64,000 nucleotides of DNA, taken from the NCBI GenBank assembly GCA_029204225.1, contig CM055106.1, positions 19,232,149 through 19,296,148 on the forward strand. The letters are read 5' to 3'. A program made the position numbers and the translations under genes. Under the pieces are notes generated by a model. It was not told the DNA's origin and ran no database searches. It saw nothing but the letters and a program-made list of their open reading frames with translations. This stretch comes from Diphasiastrum complanatum. Lineage: Eukaryota; Streptophyta; Lycopodiopsida; Lycopodiales; Lycopodiaceae. Positions 37,001-49,022 of this stretch are shown one piece after another. Numbering within the stretch: position 1 is the stretch's first letter; every line of letters begins with the position of its first letter.

Positions 37001-40000
37001 AGCGCAACTAGGACAGTTGAAGCAACGAGTATAGTGCGAATGAAAATTGAAGCCCACAGGTTTTTTAGGGACTGCTCATCTGAAGGTAAAAGTTCCTCCA
37101 AGCTTAAAGCTACTGGAGTAAGACTCAGCGCATATGTGTCAATTTTGAATCAAGGTAATCACTATAAACATGACAACCATTATTCAACTCAAGCATATGT
37201 TCTTTCTAGAGATGAGGTGCCTACTCACATTATTTCAGGTTTTCAAACAAGAGCTATCTCACATGAATACAACAAGATAAAAGCATGGAAATATGGAAGG
37301 ATATTTTGTGAATGGGTTTACTACCTGTCAAAAACATCCATAAAATGTAGTTTAGTACTTGGTATTTGGTGGATACAAATAACAGAATGGAATCATTCGC
37401 ACCTACCATATGTAGGCAAACTTCAAATGCCAGAAATTTAAAATCAGTGCAGCGGCAAAATTTAGGCAAAGAATGCTTGGTACGTACAGTTGTCCAAAGA
37501 GCAATCTTAGATGCTGTATATTGTTTTGGCAGGTTAAGAGTAATCTGAGATTGTGTATCTTGTCCAAACATAGTGTAACCCATGACTGCTATTCCACCAT
37601 ACAACAACGTGCATAGGACAAAACTGCACGGAGGCAAACATGCTTGATATTTTTAAGATTAGTCCTCCAGAACCTAGCTATGCAAGCCCAGAGTGCAAAA
37701 GTGTGTTAGCTGCATATGGTTATATGACACACCTTATTTTCAGCACCTTGTTATAATCCGTTCGGTATTTCATTGAAGCGTAGATATTTGGGAATACTGC
37801 ATGCCCAGAGTAACAGAAACCATAAAGACCCACTGACACAGGAAATGTTGTTAAGTTGAACAAAGGGCCACTTCTTCTAAAGCCCACTCCATCAATAGCT
37901 CCAACCCAAAAGACACAAATCAACACCATAAGTGAGGCAATCACACCAGCACCTGCAAAACATAAAAGACGTGTAGATAAATCATGAATAATGTTCATCA
38001 GGAAGCATCAGATTGCTATACTTGGCAAACTGAAGACCCTTCATGTCGATAACTCTTTTATTATAACATGATAATTTCAACATGCTTAGTGTAATGGCTT
38101 TTTGCCATTATCATCCATGGTAATGAGAGGCTCAGGAGGTAAAATTACCCGAAACGTAGGACAAAAGACTTAGATCACGTAAATACACAGTTGGTAGCAC
38201 AAATATTGCCGCCAGTAGTACAAAGAGTATGTGGGAATCCAAGCAGTAACTTCCAAAGTACAGATGAACTCCAGGAAACAGAGAAGATAAATTGTCTCCT
38301 TCAAGTATGAGAAACTCTACACAGCTGGCCTGCATGTCAAAAAGAACAATACAAACATCACAGTTACCATATGACTTGACTTAGAAAAACAAATAACAGT
38401 AGACACTTGTGTCACTAGTTCTAGGAAACTTGAGACCGGAGCCTTGAATGATACTTACATATAATTCAAAGTATAAAACAATCTGCAAAAAAGATGGCAA
38501 AGATTGGGTTAGATTCTCGACACTTCACTATCTCAATATAACCAGAACATCAAATATGTCAAAGAAAATCCCACACCTCTTTACAGCACTAGTTCTCTCC
38601 AACAATAACAGATACTTATTTGTGAAGTTTGATATTATGGAGAATTGATTGACAAGCCCACTCTGATTGGTAAACCACATGCCAAAAATTTGAATTATGT
38701 ATAAATGCAAAAGCTGCACAATCTCAGCCTCCTCAAATACTTACAGAAATTAAAATACGGCCAGTGTTCCCAAATGCAGCCTGTCCAATATCTGGGTATG
38801 TGGCTAAGCCAGGACTGCTGTCTAAGCAAAGTCTCAAAAGGACACCTGTGTAACAGCATACTATGGACAATGCAAACAACAAAAGCAAGCCCAGCCAGCC
38901 TCCCTGCTTTATAGCATATGGAGTAGACAAGACACCAACTCCAGCTAGCACATTCATACCTGCATTCAACATCAATAATTGGTTCTTTCAACATCTATCT
39001 AGTGTTCATAGAATTGCCGTTGTTGAACAATTATTTAACTCCTGCTGGTGCAATGACGTAAACTCTATCATCAAAGGACTTTCAATTGAATATTCTGTGC
39101 TTGCCCAAAGTGCTACAGTAACAAGTAGACATTTCTGAGATTATATCTATCAAACTAATCTTGTTAACTAACAATGGCATGATAGATGATGATCCCATAC
39201 ATCTATGATATATCAAATCAATACGCTCGGTGGAGAATATCTGACCATTTAGTGTGGCCTGCAAAAGAGTGCATCCATACAATCGAGGGACCTCTGCATC
39301 ATAGCCTCCAGCTGTTATGAATGAAGGTTTCGGTGAGATAAGTCCCTTCTTAGATGGAATTTTTGGGATCCGGGGCTCCAATTTTTCTATTTTGTTGCCT
39401 CTCAAAGGCTCTGACAAGGAATCAACAGTTTCTGGGACAAAGGGTACTCTTTTACGTGAAGATGAAAGGTATGAACTGCCAAATCGGCCAGCACTTGAGC
39501 TGAAAATGTGGAAACTTGCAGGAGATGCCATATGGCTGTAAATGTCCATGGACTGCCTGCAATATATCACATCAAAGAACCAAATAGTTTAGTTTGATAA
39601 TTGAAGGAAGCTTTGTGACAATCTTCTTTCTTGCAGTAATCTAATAGTTATGAGCATCTGTAGTTTGAGGCAATCACAACAGCTAAATCTGGTCTTGATT
39701 TACATGGCATACATAAATTGTTTCATGTCAGAAATCAGTACTAAGATTCATGTCTATTAAACAAGAGGAAACCTCGGCTTTTCCCTCTGTCTGAGTCCTC
39801 CATCTTCTATCATAAATACAATTTGCAGTGTTAACAGTCACACTTTGGAGTCTGGACAGAGGTGATTGCAACGAGAGAGGTTCTTATGTCGTGGTGCCAA
39901 AATCTTCATACAAAGGACTTAGGGACCTATTTAGACAACTGTGGCTGCTCCTTAAGTGCTCCAGCCAGGCAGATGGGGCCCCTTTACCCTTCTCAGGGGA

Positions 40001-41634
40001 CACGAGGGGGTAGGAAAGCCCTTTCTCCAAGTTGCACGAATGAAAATTGTTACCAAATAGATATGTCCAATTCTTTGACATCGATATCGTTTTCTACCAT
40101 ACTGTGTGGGTTCTAGCATATAGCGTTTGAGGTGTAGGTTGAGCTCGGCTTCTCCAAACTGATAATGATATCATAGGAGAAAAATATTCGTCTTTGATAT
40201 CTTACTCTGAGGAGTTTGTTAAGCAGTGCTGACCAAATCGGTACCTCTATTCTGAAATTTGTATCACCTCAATAAAAATTCCAGTCCTAGCTCAACGATT
40301 GCAGGCCATGACCTTGTAGGGTGTGAGAAACAAATGTCCTAAATATTTTGTACTGAAGCTTTGCTTCATAGCTTGATCCTAATAAAAAGTTTGCGAGCCT
40401 AATTTCAGAGCATTTTGATATAACGCAAAGAGCCAGATAAGAATTGTCCAATGGCGACACTATGGAAACGGCCTCAGACGATTCGAATTAGGGCTCAGGT
40501 TCATTGTTATTAAAAAGCTTTCAACAATGTCTGTTCCGTAATAAGCTTAAAGGAACTTCAAAATTAGGCCACTGTCCTTAAAAGAATTCTGAACATTAGG
40601 CCACTGTCATTAAAAGCCTCAAACACAACATACCTTCAGATGATTACCATGGCCAATCATGCTCTATCTGATTTCATGAATACTCATGGAAAGATGATGT
40701 GTTAGTGTTAATCTATTCGATTCAAGGGTACTTCATAATGTAAATTGTGTAAGTTGAACCCTGATGCCAGATGCATTAAACTATAAAGGTTTCCACACAC
40801 TAAGCTCCTCAAAGAAGGCATTCACATCTGTCTGGAGAACAAAACATCACCTTTTCAAGTGATCAATATTATAAATGTTAAATCAGTAACCGATAATTCT
40901 CTCGAAGTTAGACTAAGATAGGAAGAACTTAAAAGGAAGATTTATGCAAATGTTTATCATCAACGGTGCCCGAAGACGTGAAGTTCTTAAGCGAAAGCGA
41001 TGATGAACGAGAGGCGAATGACTATCATAATGAGGAAAAATATTTCACGGCACACCTTGATTGTGATCCCCATTCGCTAACTTCGTATGGTGTTCATGCA
41101 TATTTTAACAAGTGCGCGAAGATCGAAAAGTGGAAGCGGCTTGTAGTGTTTGTATTGAAACGATGGAAGTACAAGAGAAGGTGAATTAACTACTACTCGT
41201 TGTGTTTGGCAAGAAATTTATGACCTCAGAAATGAGACAAGATGGTGAAACCAGTTGCTACTTTTCAAAGGGAACTATAACCTCAGAACTAAGCAAGAAA
41301 CATTCTGTGCTAGTTCTCATTAGTCTATAGATCACACAAATATAATTTCCTTCCGGAGAAGCATGTATTCAAGGTTATTTAATAATAAGTAGCGATGCAG
41401 CCGTTCTCAAAGCTGCGACGATGTGTGGGGGTGGAAAAGATAGGAGCACCTGTAACTTTGGGGCCAGTGAGCACTCGCAGAATACGTTGCCGGCGGAAAA
41501 TCTTCAGAGGAGCTTGAAGACTCTGATCTGGCATCTTCCTCATTATGATAGCCATTCGTCTCTTGTTCATCGTCGCTTTCGATTAGGAGATTCACGTCGT
41601 CTGGCAATGGCACCTTCGATGTAAAACTCGCCAT
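34056..41634 (-). CDS. Vacuolar amino acid transporter AVT1-like, 12 exons
   Basis: AAAP-family H+-coupled amino-acid carrier expected at the vacuolar membrane. I assembled coding exons 41634-41450, 39556-39246, 38959-38745, 38482-38459, 38329-38149, 37952-37733, 37623-37488, 37324-37305, 37135-36984, 34543-34500, 34356-34294 and 34154-34056. Together they give 1650 nt, 549 residues, with every junction in phase. Residues 1-150 are an acidic Ser-rich tail containing ESDDEQE and HWPQSYRQSMDIYS, typical of plant AVT1. The Aa_trans domain starts near 153 with LQATLNGMNVLAGVGVLSTPYAIKQGGWLG. Later landmarks are TYPDIGQAAFG, YGFCYSGHAVFPNIY, GYTMFGQ, NPFTKYAL and FVMAFIGS. All introns are GT-AG except intron 8, which looks U12-type AT-AC. 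Intron 9 is the longest, at 2.4 kb. No disabling mutation is visible. The acceptor-like tract ending TGTGCAG right before the ATG suggests a 5'-UTR intron. Confidence 0.92.
37136..37304 (-). other. Candidate U12-type AT-AC intron (AVT1 intron 8)
   Basis: On the minus strand the donor reads ATATCCTTCC (37304-37295), the exact U12 consensus. TACCTTGAT (37157-37149) matches the U12 branch consensus TTCCTTRAY at eight of nine bases. The intron would end CAC at 37136, about 14 bases after the branch A. Using it joins the 20-nt exon 37324-37305 (V-V-N-P-F-T) to 37135 and restores the conserved NPFTKYAL. No in-frame AG acceptor can do this, because the natural extension hits a TGA. Confidence 0.82.
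37305..37324 (-). other. 20-nt microexon (AVT1 exon 8)
   Basis: Preceded by TTTTTGACAG and followed by ATATCCTT. It encodes the highly conserved V-V-N-P-F-T-K start of the segment after TM7-8 in AAAP carriers. Skipping it would shift the frame. Confidence 0.8.
38459..38482 (-). other. 24-nt microexon (AVT1 exon 4)
   Basis: It encodes IVLYFELY between AG and GTAAGT. Eight in-frame codons complete the conserved 'LYFELYASCVEFLI' segment with exon 5. Confidence 0.85.
40955..41060 (+). pseudogene. Inverted, diverged copy of AVT1 exon 1 inside intron 1
   Basis: The plus strand reads VPEDVKFLSESDDEREANDYHNEE, while exon 1 on the minus strand reads LPDDVNLLIESDDEQETNGYHNEE. The match covers about 85-100 nt, after which the copy diverges. 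It lies in the opposite orientation to the gene, about 0.4 kb from exon 1, and has no splice signals I can recognise. Confidence 0.8.
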
Positions 41635-42760
41635 CTGCACACAAGAAATAATAAACGAAAATAATTTTATATCTTTTTCTCAGAACATTTGCGTGAATCT
41701 ACAGATACATATAAATCTTTCTGCATAAGCTGTTTCTGGTGGAGCGCGTACGTTACTGTTCTTTTCCTAAACAACTGGCTGATAAATGCCGTCCAAACGC
41801 TCGCAGGGGAAAACCTATAGTTGACAATATTGCGATTGATTCTAAAAAACCTGGTTCAGAATCGGCAATGATATTCCAGAGCTCCTCAAAGAAGCAATAT
41901 CTATTCTATATAGCACGCCTTCAGATTGCGCCGAAGTCAAAATCTGTCTCTCCTCTAATCCCTTGTCTTTGTCTTGTCTTGCTCCAAAGCACACGCATGG
42001 CCCGACTCCTGTGTGACAAGGATAATATCGTCGATCTAGCATCACCAAACATCTAGCATCAGAGTCGTCAAGAACTTCAACATTGCAAACTCCTCCATTT
42101 TGTTTGCCACAGGCATCAAAGAGATAAAGATGAAGACGGCTCTAATTATATACTTAAGAGCATTAATGTAACGAGCGACAGATTCACCAACCAAGCAGGA
42201 ATCCTACTTATTTATAAGTAAAAACCTTTGATACTTCGTGACTTTGTCGCTCTACAGCGCACAGTGAAAGATAACAATTATACAAAGCGACTCAGCTATG
42301 CAGCATCCTACGAATCAGGATAATACATCATATGTCTCGAATCTCATGCCTATCATCTAGCCGCTATCGTCATGATGGACCCAGGCAACAGGCTTTCGCA
42401 ATCGGGATTTAGAATATTTACAAACAGAAAATTGAAACATGTGCATATCTAAATTGCGTCGATATGAATATATTAATTGCATCGAATGAGAAGTAGCAAA
42501 AAGCCAGCCTCCAGCCTCCGGAGTCCATGCAATGCCAGCTCTTCCTCGACCTTCCAAGCTCTAAAAGTTCACAATAATTTTGACTTCTCAGGGAACAACA
42601 AACTAAGTACATTATCATAACAGCTTTGCTACTTACTTGCCGAGTGATTTGTGAAGTTTTGTCTTGGGCGTTGGCTTGAGGTGCCAACCGCAAGTCGTCA
42701 CTGGGGCCGGCTTTCCAGCTTCTAGCGCCGCACAGCAGCACTGACTCTTCTGTGGTGAAT
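41635..42760 (-). promoter_or_regulatory. Probable AVT1 5' UTR, 5'-UTR intron and promoter region
   Basis: A pyrimidine-rich tract ending TTGTGTGCAG immediately precedes the ATG. About 1 kb upstream the minus strand has a good donor, CAA|GTAAGTAG (about 42638-42631). These could bound a leader intron. This is inferred from signals only, and no transcript evidence is available. Confidence 0.4.
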
Positions 42761-43791
42761 CACATCATACGATTCTAAACTCTTAAGGGAATTCGTATTC
42801 CTATCATCCAGTAATAATCCTTTAGCAGCAACAACAGCAGTTGAGAAAGCCGTAACCTGCTGACGCTTTTAAAATTTGAGCAGCAACAACAGGAGTTGAG
42901 AAACCCGTCATTACCTGCTGATGCTGCAGAAGCGAACGGTGCTGCAACAGCCCAGTGCTGAGTAGCGAGCTTGCAGATCAGCTGGGAGCTTCGTCTTCAC
43001 AAAATCACAAATCAGAACGATCATTTCAAGTCTTCAAAAGAATTTACTCTCATGATCCCTGATGATGTTAATGATGACAATACGGCATATTCTGAACATC
43101 TGCAAAGGATGCAATGTACATGAAATAATGAAATAATTTGCATAAAATACTGAAATAATGGAGCTCCATGCGATGCGATTCGACACGATCCGCTGCCTAC
43201 AACCAAACTGTGCAAAATTGGAGATTAATCCATCGCTACAGATAGTGTTGCCGGTTTTTTGTGGGGGAAGGCCCTGTCTGTCTGAGGGCAATGAGCCTTC
43301 CTTGCTGGGAGGGCCCTCGCGAGGCCAGGCCCTGATGGGCAAGGAAGGCCCCACGGCTTGGGCCTTCCCCTACGTAATGCCATTGTGGGAAAGTTTTTTT
43401 TTTTTTTACGGCCTTACAGTACGACCGCACGCGTTGACAGTTTTTTTGTTTTTGGCAAAAATTTTTACATTTGTGGTGGAATGTGGATGTGGACAGCCAA
43501 TGACGGGCTGCCACATAGCGCATGCACATTCCACCGGAGAGGAGAGAGAACGTGCATTCCGTAGAGAGAGAATGACAGATTCTTAAGAGAGAGAACATTG
43601 GATGGACATTATGCTCCTAGACGTGGTCCCAAAATACAAAGGACACCTGAGCACAAGGCATTACGGTACAATGGCGTCCTTGTGTTTGCAAGCAAAGGCA
43701 AAAAAACGTCCTACTTGCCTTCAAAAAATTACTCAAAAAACATTCAAGAAAAAACCTAAAGGCCAACACACACAACAAAGCCTTGTTTCTC

Positions 43792-43794
<3 letters not shown>
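42761..43794. other. Intergenic DNA with GC-rich patch
   Basis: A GC-rich block at 43250-43375 has several GGCCTTCC/GGAAGGCC pairs that could pair with each other. 'gtggaatgtg' and 'cacattccac' at 43473 and 43525 form an inverted repeat. No gene is supported. Confidence 0.45.

Positions 43795-43833
<39 letters not shown>
43795..43833. repeat. (GA)n microsatellite
   Basis: About 19 GA units. Confidence 0.95.
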
Positions 43834-43834
<1 letters not shown>

Positions 43835-44979
43835 CAAAAAAAATTAGAAAAAGGCAAACACAAACCGAGGTAATTCATCTATGTTGAGATAGATGGTTGT
43901 GAGGTACGCGTGTGGTGGTGTGCCAGATCAAATCCCAACCCGATTTCAAGCATCGCCCACACATGGGCGTTGTTTAAGAACGAAACAAGTTGATGGGATT
44001 TGAGGGCATGTGGTGTGGGGGCAGAGCATTTTTAGTGTGGGGATTAACCACCCAACTGCAAACCCTTCCTCACATGAGAGGTATTTGAGAAAAAAACAGG
44101 GTGACCGTAGATAGATACATTATGAGACTTACTCAAGGCATTGGATTTGTTTTAAAAAAAAGCACAAATATTGTCAAAATAGCTTACCGCTACCAAGACA
44201 AAGTTACAAAAAAAAAAAACCAAGGTGATAGATACATCACAAGAATGTTTGCTTTATGTGGGGCATTCGAATCGTTAAGAAAAACAAAACAAAAATTGCG
44301 TTCAGAAGAATTAAAAAATGAAATAAAAAACCCTTTTAATACTCAAACTTATCTTAGAGTGGCACCTTGTCTTTTAGGCAATGGTCACAATAGCTTACCT
44401 CTAGCATGACAAAGCTAACAAGGTGATTGAATGATCCCACATGCTTTATGGTCAATGTTCGTGACACCTTTTTTGAGTTATTCTAATAAAAGTTGCATTT
44501 ATTGAGGCTTCTTAACTGTCAAAATTTTTATGATACTACTAGCTCCATTCCTATACTTTATTATCCAAGGGTTGACATTTTTGGTTAGCTTGGCATCCAA
44601 AGTTTCTTTGGTCCCAGGTTTAAACCCCCTTGGAAACCAAGATGCATTCCTATACTTTGCACTTTCTCGAACACTACTTAGTGGCAGTAAAGTTGTGACT
44701 TAAAAATAAAAAAATCACTAAATTGTTAAAAAATATGAAAACGAGTCATTGCAATTCATAAAAAAATAAAAAAAAGTTATTTTTTTCTCAATGTTAGGGG
44801 GATTGGATGGGAGATTGGTCTCGTAAGAAGGCTCTAGAGTGTTGGTTGTCCTCAATGTCCCATAAGCAGTTAGGGTCTTTTGGTTCCTCTCCATACAAGA
44901 AGTTGCACATTGTCTCCTATCCTCTGGTACCGGCCCTTTTGGGGTCAGGAACAAGCGGGTGGCTAGGTTGTTGCGGGTG
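43834..44979. other. Intergenic DNA
   Basis: No gene. The A-rich frame at 44101-44409 spans 'a' runs and an internal duplication ('gatagatacat'). Confidence 0.45.
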
Positions 44980-45780
<801 letters not shown>

Positions 45781-46089
45781 AACCTGCAACGTTTGTGCAA
45801 TTCATGTCTTACTTCATCATCATAACGATATTGACTAAGAGCTCAGTTGATAAAAGAGTGGATCAAAATCGGGAGATTTGAGGGTTTTCATATATTCCCA
45901 CTTGGACACGAGTGCACAACCAATTTTCCTAGCAAAGGCTGGATATAACGATCGTCAAGTGAAGATTTTTAATAAGCCTATCGCATGCAAACCAAAAGGA
46001 CACCTGTGGAGCATAAACCACCCAACCGAAAGGAAATGACTAGTCAATATCCTAACCACTTCGCCCCCAAGTAAGGTGAATGATTACAA

Positions 46090-46450
46090 GAGAGAAGAAG
46101 ATCATGGCTCATGAATCAGAAATAAACACAAAGATCTGATCATAAACACTTAGATATGACCTAGTACTATCCATGTCTGTACAACAGCAGTAAATTACAA
46201 TACTTCACACGTGTGGATCCAAGATCTACCAAGAAATCAACATTCTACACATAGAAAACCAAGATATCAAGAGAGAAACACATGAGATGGACATAGAAAC
46301 ACAAAATATGAATTATTTACAAAGAAAGAAACTATGATGATTATTTCTCCATGTAGGTACAACCATTTATAGCTTCCAAAATATCATTTGGCCACTTGCC
46401 CCAAATGTGACCTAATTTGGAAACTTCTAGATACTTCATCAAAAACCTAG
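46090..46450. repeat. Repeat related to the insertion at 47.92-48.58 kb
   Basis: It shares with 48080-48320, in the same order, 'acttcacacgtgtggatcca', 'cattctacacata', 'tctccatg' and 'atttggcca'. It may be an LTR or small non-autonomous element. Confidence 0.5.
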
Positions 46451-46578
46451 GAAATCTAGTCTAGATGCAATGTACCAAAATTAGCCAATTAGAATGGGTC
46501 CACATGCGAACTCATCCACTTACCTACATGCCAAAAATAGTAAATCCACTATTTAGGTCCTTCTTGACAAATATGAAA

Positions 46579-46980
46579 CTATCTAGTAACCAAACAATAA
46601 ATGATAGTTATCAGCCAATGCTTGCATGTCTCCTCCATTTTTGTCCTTCCTTGATATGTATCATGCATGAAAATCAGAACTTTATCCTCATATGCAGCTT
46701 TGAAGTGACATCCCTCACTTCGTATAGTGTGTTCAACATACTCCAAGCCTTTTTCGAAGTCTAGGCTTGTTTGATATGGCCAATCTACGGGTGTGATGTT
46801 GAGGGTGTTCAAGACGAAAGCCTTGCTATCCTTGAGCTTCCACTTGGAAATGGCTTGCTCATCGACACTGGGAAGTAGTTCAGTTCCAGCGATTATTTTC
46901 CAAAGTTCCTTGGCCATCAGTACTACTTTGATCTTGAATTTCCATAAGTGGTAATTCAAACCTACGAGTTTGTCTACCAT
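46579..46980 (-). pseudogene. copia gag fragment (minus)
   Basis: The minus-strand frame reads MVDKLVGLNYHLWKFKIKVVLMAKELWKIIAG, a copia gag start close to that of element B, then drifts into unrelated sequence after FEKGLEYVEHTIR. It faces away from the plus-strand RT that starts only about 60 bases to the right, so the two are joined by an inversion or independent insertions. Confidence 0.75.
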
Positions 46981-47919
46981 TAGAGTAGACTGTGATTACG
47001 AATTCATTTGGAAGTTCGGAATGAGTGTTAGATCTTTGTTTGGCTGTGGATTCATAGAACCTCACAATGAGGAGAACGAATGCAAACTAAACAAAGTCTT
47101 GTATGGTCTGAAACAAGCTCCTCATGCCTGGTATAGTCACTTTGACGAGTACTTTTTTTACGATGAAGATCTAATAAGTGCTATCAAAAAGGGCTTAGCC
47201 ACAAGTTTTGATATGGCTAATTTTGGCTTAATGCACTATCGTCTTTGTGTCAATAAATGGCAAAGGAAGGACGAGATCACACTTACACAAACAAATATGT
47301 CAATAAAATATTGAAGCAGTTTGAAATGCATGATTGCAAGCCCATTGCTATTCCAATGAGGTCGGTAAGAATCTATTGAATGAAGATCCAATTGATTTGG
47401 TGGATGCTATGTTATTTCGGCAGTTGATTGGTTGTTTAATTTATCTTATCACAACACATCCAGACATAAGTTATGCAGTTAGCTGAGTAAGCCAATTCAT
47501 GGCGAAACCTAGGGAGGTGCATTGGAAAGCAGCAAAATGAATACTTCGCTATGTCAAAGGCACAGCAACTTATGGACTATCTTATGAGAAAAGACAAGCT
47601 TTACCAATTTTATAAGGCTATGTTGATTCAAACTGTGCAGGTTGTGTTGATGACAGAAAATCCACCACGTGCTATGTCTTTCATTTAGGTAAAGGTGCAT
47701 TTTCTTGGTCTATCAAAAAGCAGGAGACAATTGCTTTATCTACAACAGAAGCCGAATATAAAGCGCTATGCTCAGCCACATAAGAGGTGATATGGTTGAG
47801 AAGAATGTTAGAATGCATGGGCATCCCACAAAGAAAATCCACTACGATTAGATGTGACAGTCAGAGGACCATCCATCTAGCGAAGAATCCTGTATTCCAT
47901 GCATGCATAAAATGTAAAG

Positions 47920-48578
47920 GATTTTAGATCATTGATGATCCAATCCACAAAAAAGAATCTTGGGTTACAAAAGAAGAAAATCCTACCAATGTCACCAATG
48001 TACAAAAATCAACATCTACACACAAAATGAGATGCAAACTCTAATAGAACTTGATCAAACATGAATAAGATGATAATGTACTGTTGTTGTCCATACAAAA
48101 TCAGCAAGCTACAGTATTTCACATGTGTGGATCCAAAAATAGCAAATATAGATCATTCTACACATACAATTGCATGCAATCACAAGTATAGTGCACCAAT
48201 GTATAGTAGAACCCAAGAGAACCATATATAAGGATGAAATGAGATAGAGAAGAGAGAAGAGATGTCTCTCCATGAGTTACATCCTTTTATAGCAGGTTCA
48301 AACCCTATTTGGCCAATTGGCTTTCCCTCCAAAATGCTAACCCTACTATTTTTGGATCTAGATTCAAAGTACCCAACATTCAAATTTGAATCTACTCAAA
48401 CTCGACTTCTAACTTTCCCACACTTTCAAAAAGTGTTTATTCAAATGAAATTTAGAATAATAAACTTTGAAAAGTCAAAATCTAAGTCTAACAAAAAGTT
48501 GACCTCAATTTTTCAAATATGGAAATATAGCAAATATGATTAATCTAGTTGAATTTTTCACATAAAACACACATAAAT
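47920..48578. mobile_element. Insertion splitting RNase H of element C
   Basis: Family alignment of RNase H is continuous across this gap, so about 0.66 kb of foreign DNA sits inside the domain. It carries no ORF with a domain. Its middle resembles 46090-46450. A TATA-like 'catatataagg' lies near 48223. Target-site duplication is unclear. Confidence 0.65.
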
Positions 48579-48745
48579 TAAATACCATTTCATTAGGAAG
48601 CTGCCATCTAATGAAATAGATGTGGTGCATTGTAGGACAGAAGACCAGCTAGTAGACATATTTACTAAGCCATTAATTGTTGATAAGTTTGAGCTTTTAG
48701 AAAAAATCTATCTGTATATAAGATAAATTAGGACTTAAGTGAGAG

Positions 48746-49022
48746 TGTTAGAATAGATAAGTCCACTTTATCTGAACACTTGGCTAGTATTATTGTTTTT
48801 TGTAATCTGCTATATGTTGCTTTACTTGTACTATATGCGTCAGTAAGTGGATAGAGAGTCAAGACACGCATCCCGTAACGATGACGACCATGCAGCGGTA
48901 CCCCCCAAATAAATGATGAGACTATATATATGTATATCTTTATCTCTTTGATGAATATAGTTTGTAAAATATTTTATGTGGATTTTGGTGTGCTCTCTCC
49001 TTCTGTTGATAAATGTAACAAA
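48746..49022 (+). repeat. Probable 3' LTR of element C
   Basis: TGTTAGAATAG follows a short purine tract after the pol C-terminus. The unit ends AAATGTAACA (TG...CA). A TATA box 'actatatatatg' lies near 48929. The end is inferred from the TG...CA rule, since no second copy is present. Confidence 0.5.

Larger units (their letters stand above)
47040..49022 (+). mobile_element. Ty1/copia element C, rearranged
   Basis: The C-terminal half of RT (CKLNKVLYGLKQAPHAWYSHFDEYF, about 47080), the connection (RQLIGCLIYLITTHPDISYAVS) and RNase H (VDSNCAGCVDDRKSTTCYVFHLG, ALSTTEAEYKALCSAT) are present with stops. RNase H is interrupted at about 47920 and resumes at about 48580 as KYHFIRKLPSNEIDVVHCRTEDQLVDIFTKPL. 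A probable 3' LTR starts at 48746. The 5' LTR, integrase and RT fingers are missing. Confidence 0.82.

Noticed and set aside
37034-37441. 135-codon plus-strand frame
   Set aside because: It is antisense to AVT1-like exons 8 and 9 and the U12 intron, with no domain.
39082-39245. Extension of AVT1 exon 2 into downstream sequence
   Set aside because: The conserved protein continues only if splicing occurs at the GT after 39246; the read-through part is intronic.
44101-44409. 102-codon plus-strand frame
   Set aside because: Contains A runs and an internal duplication, with no domain.
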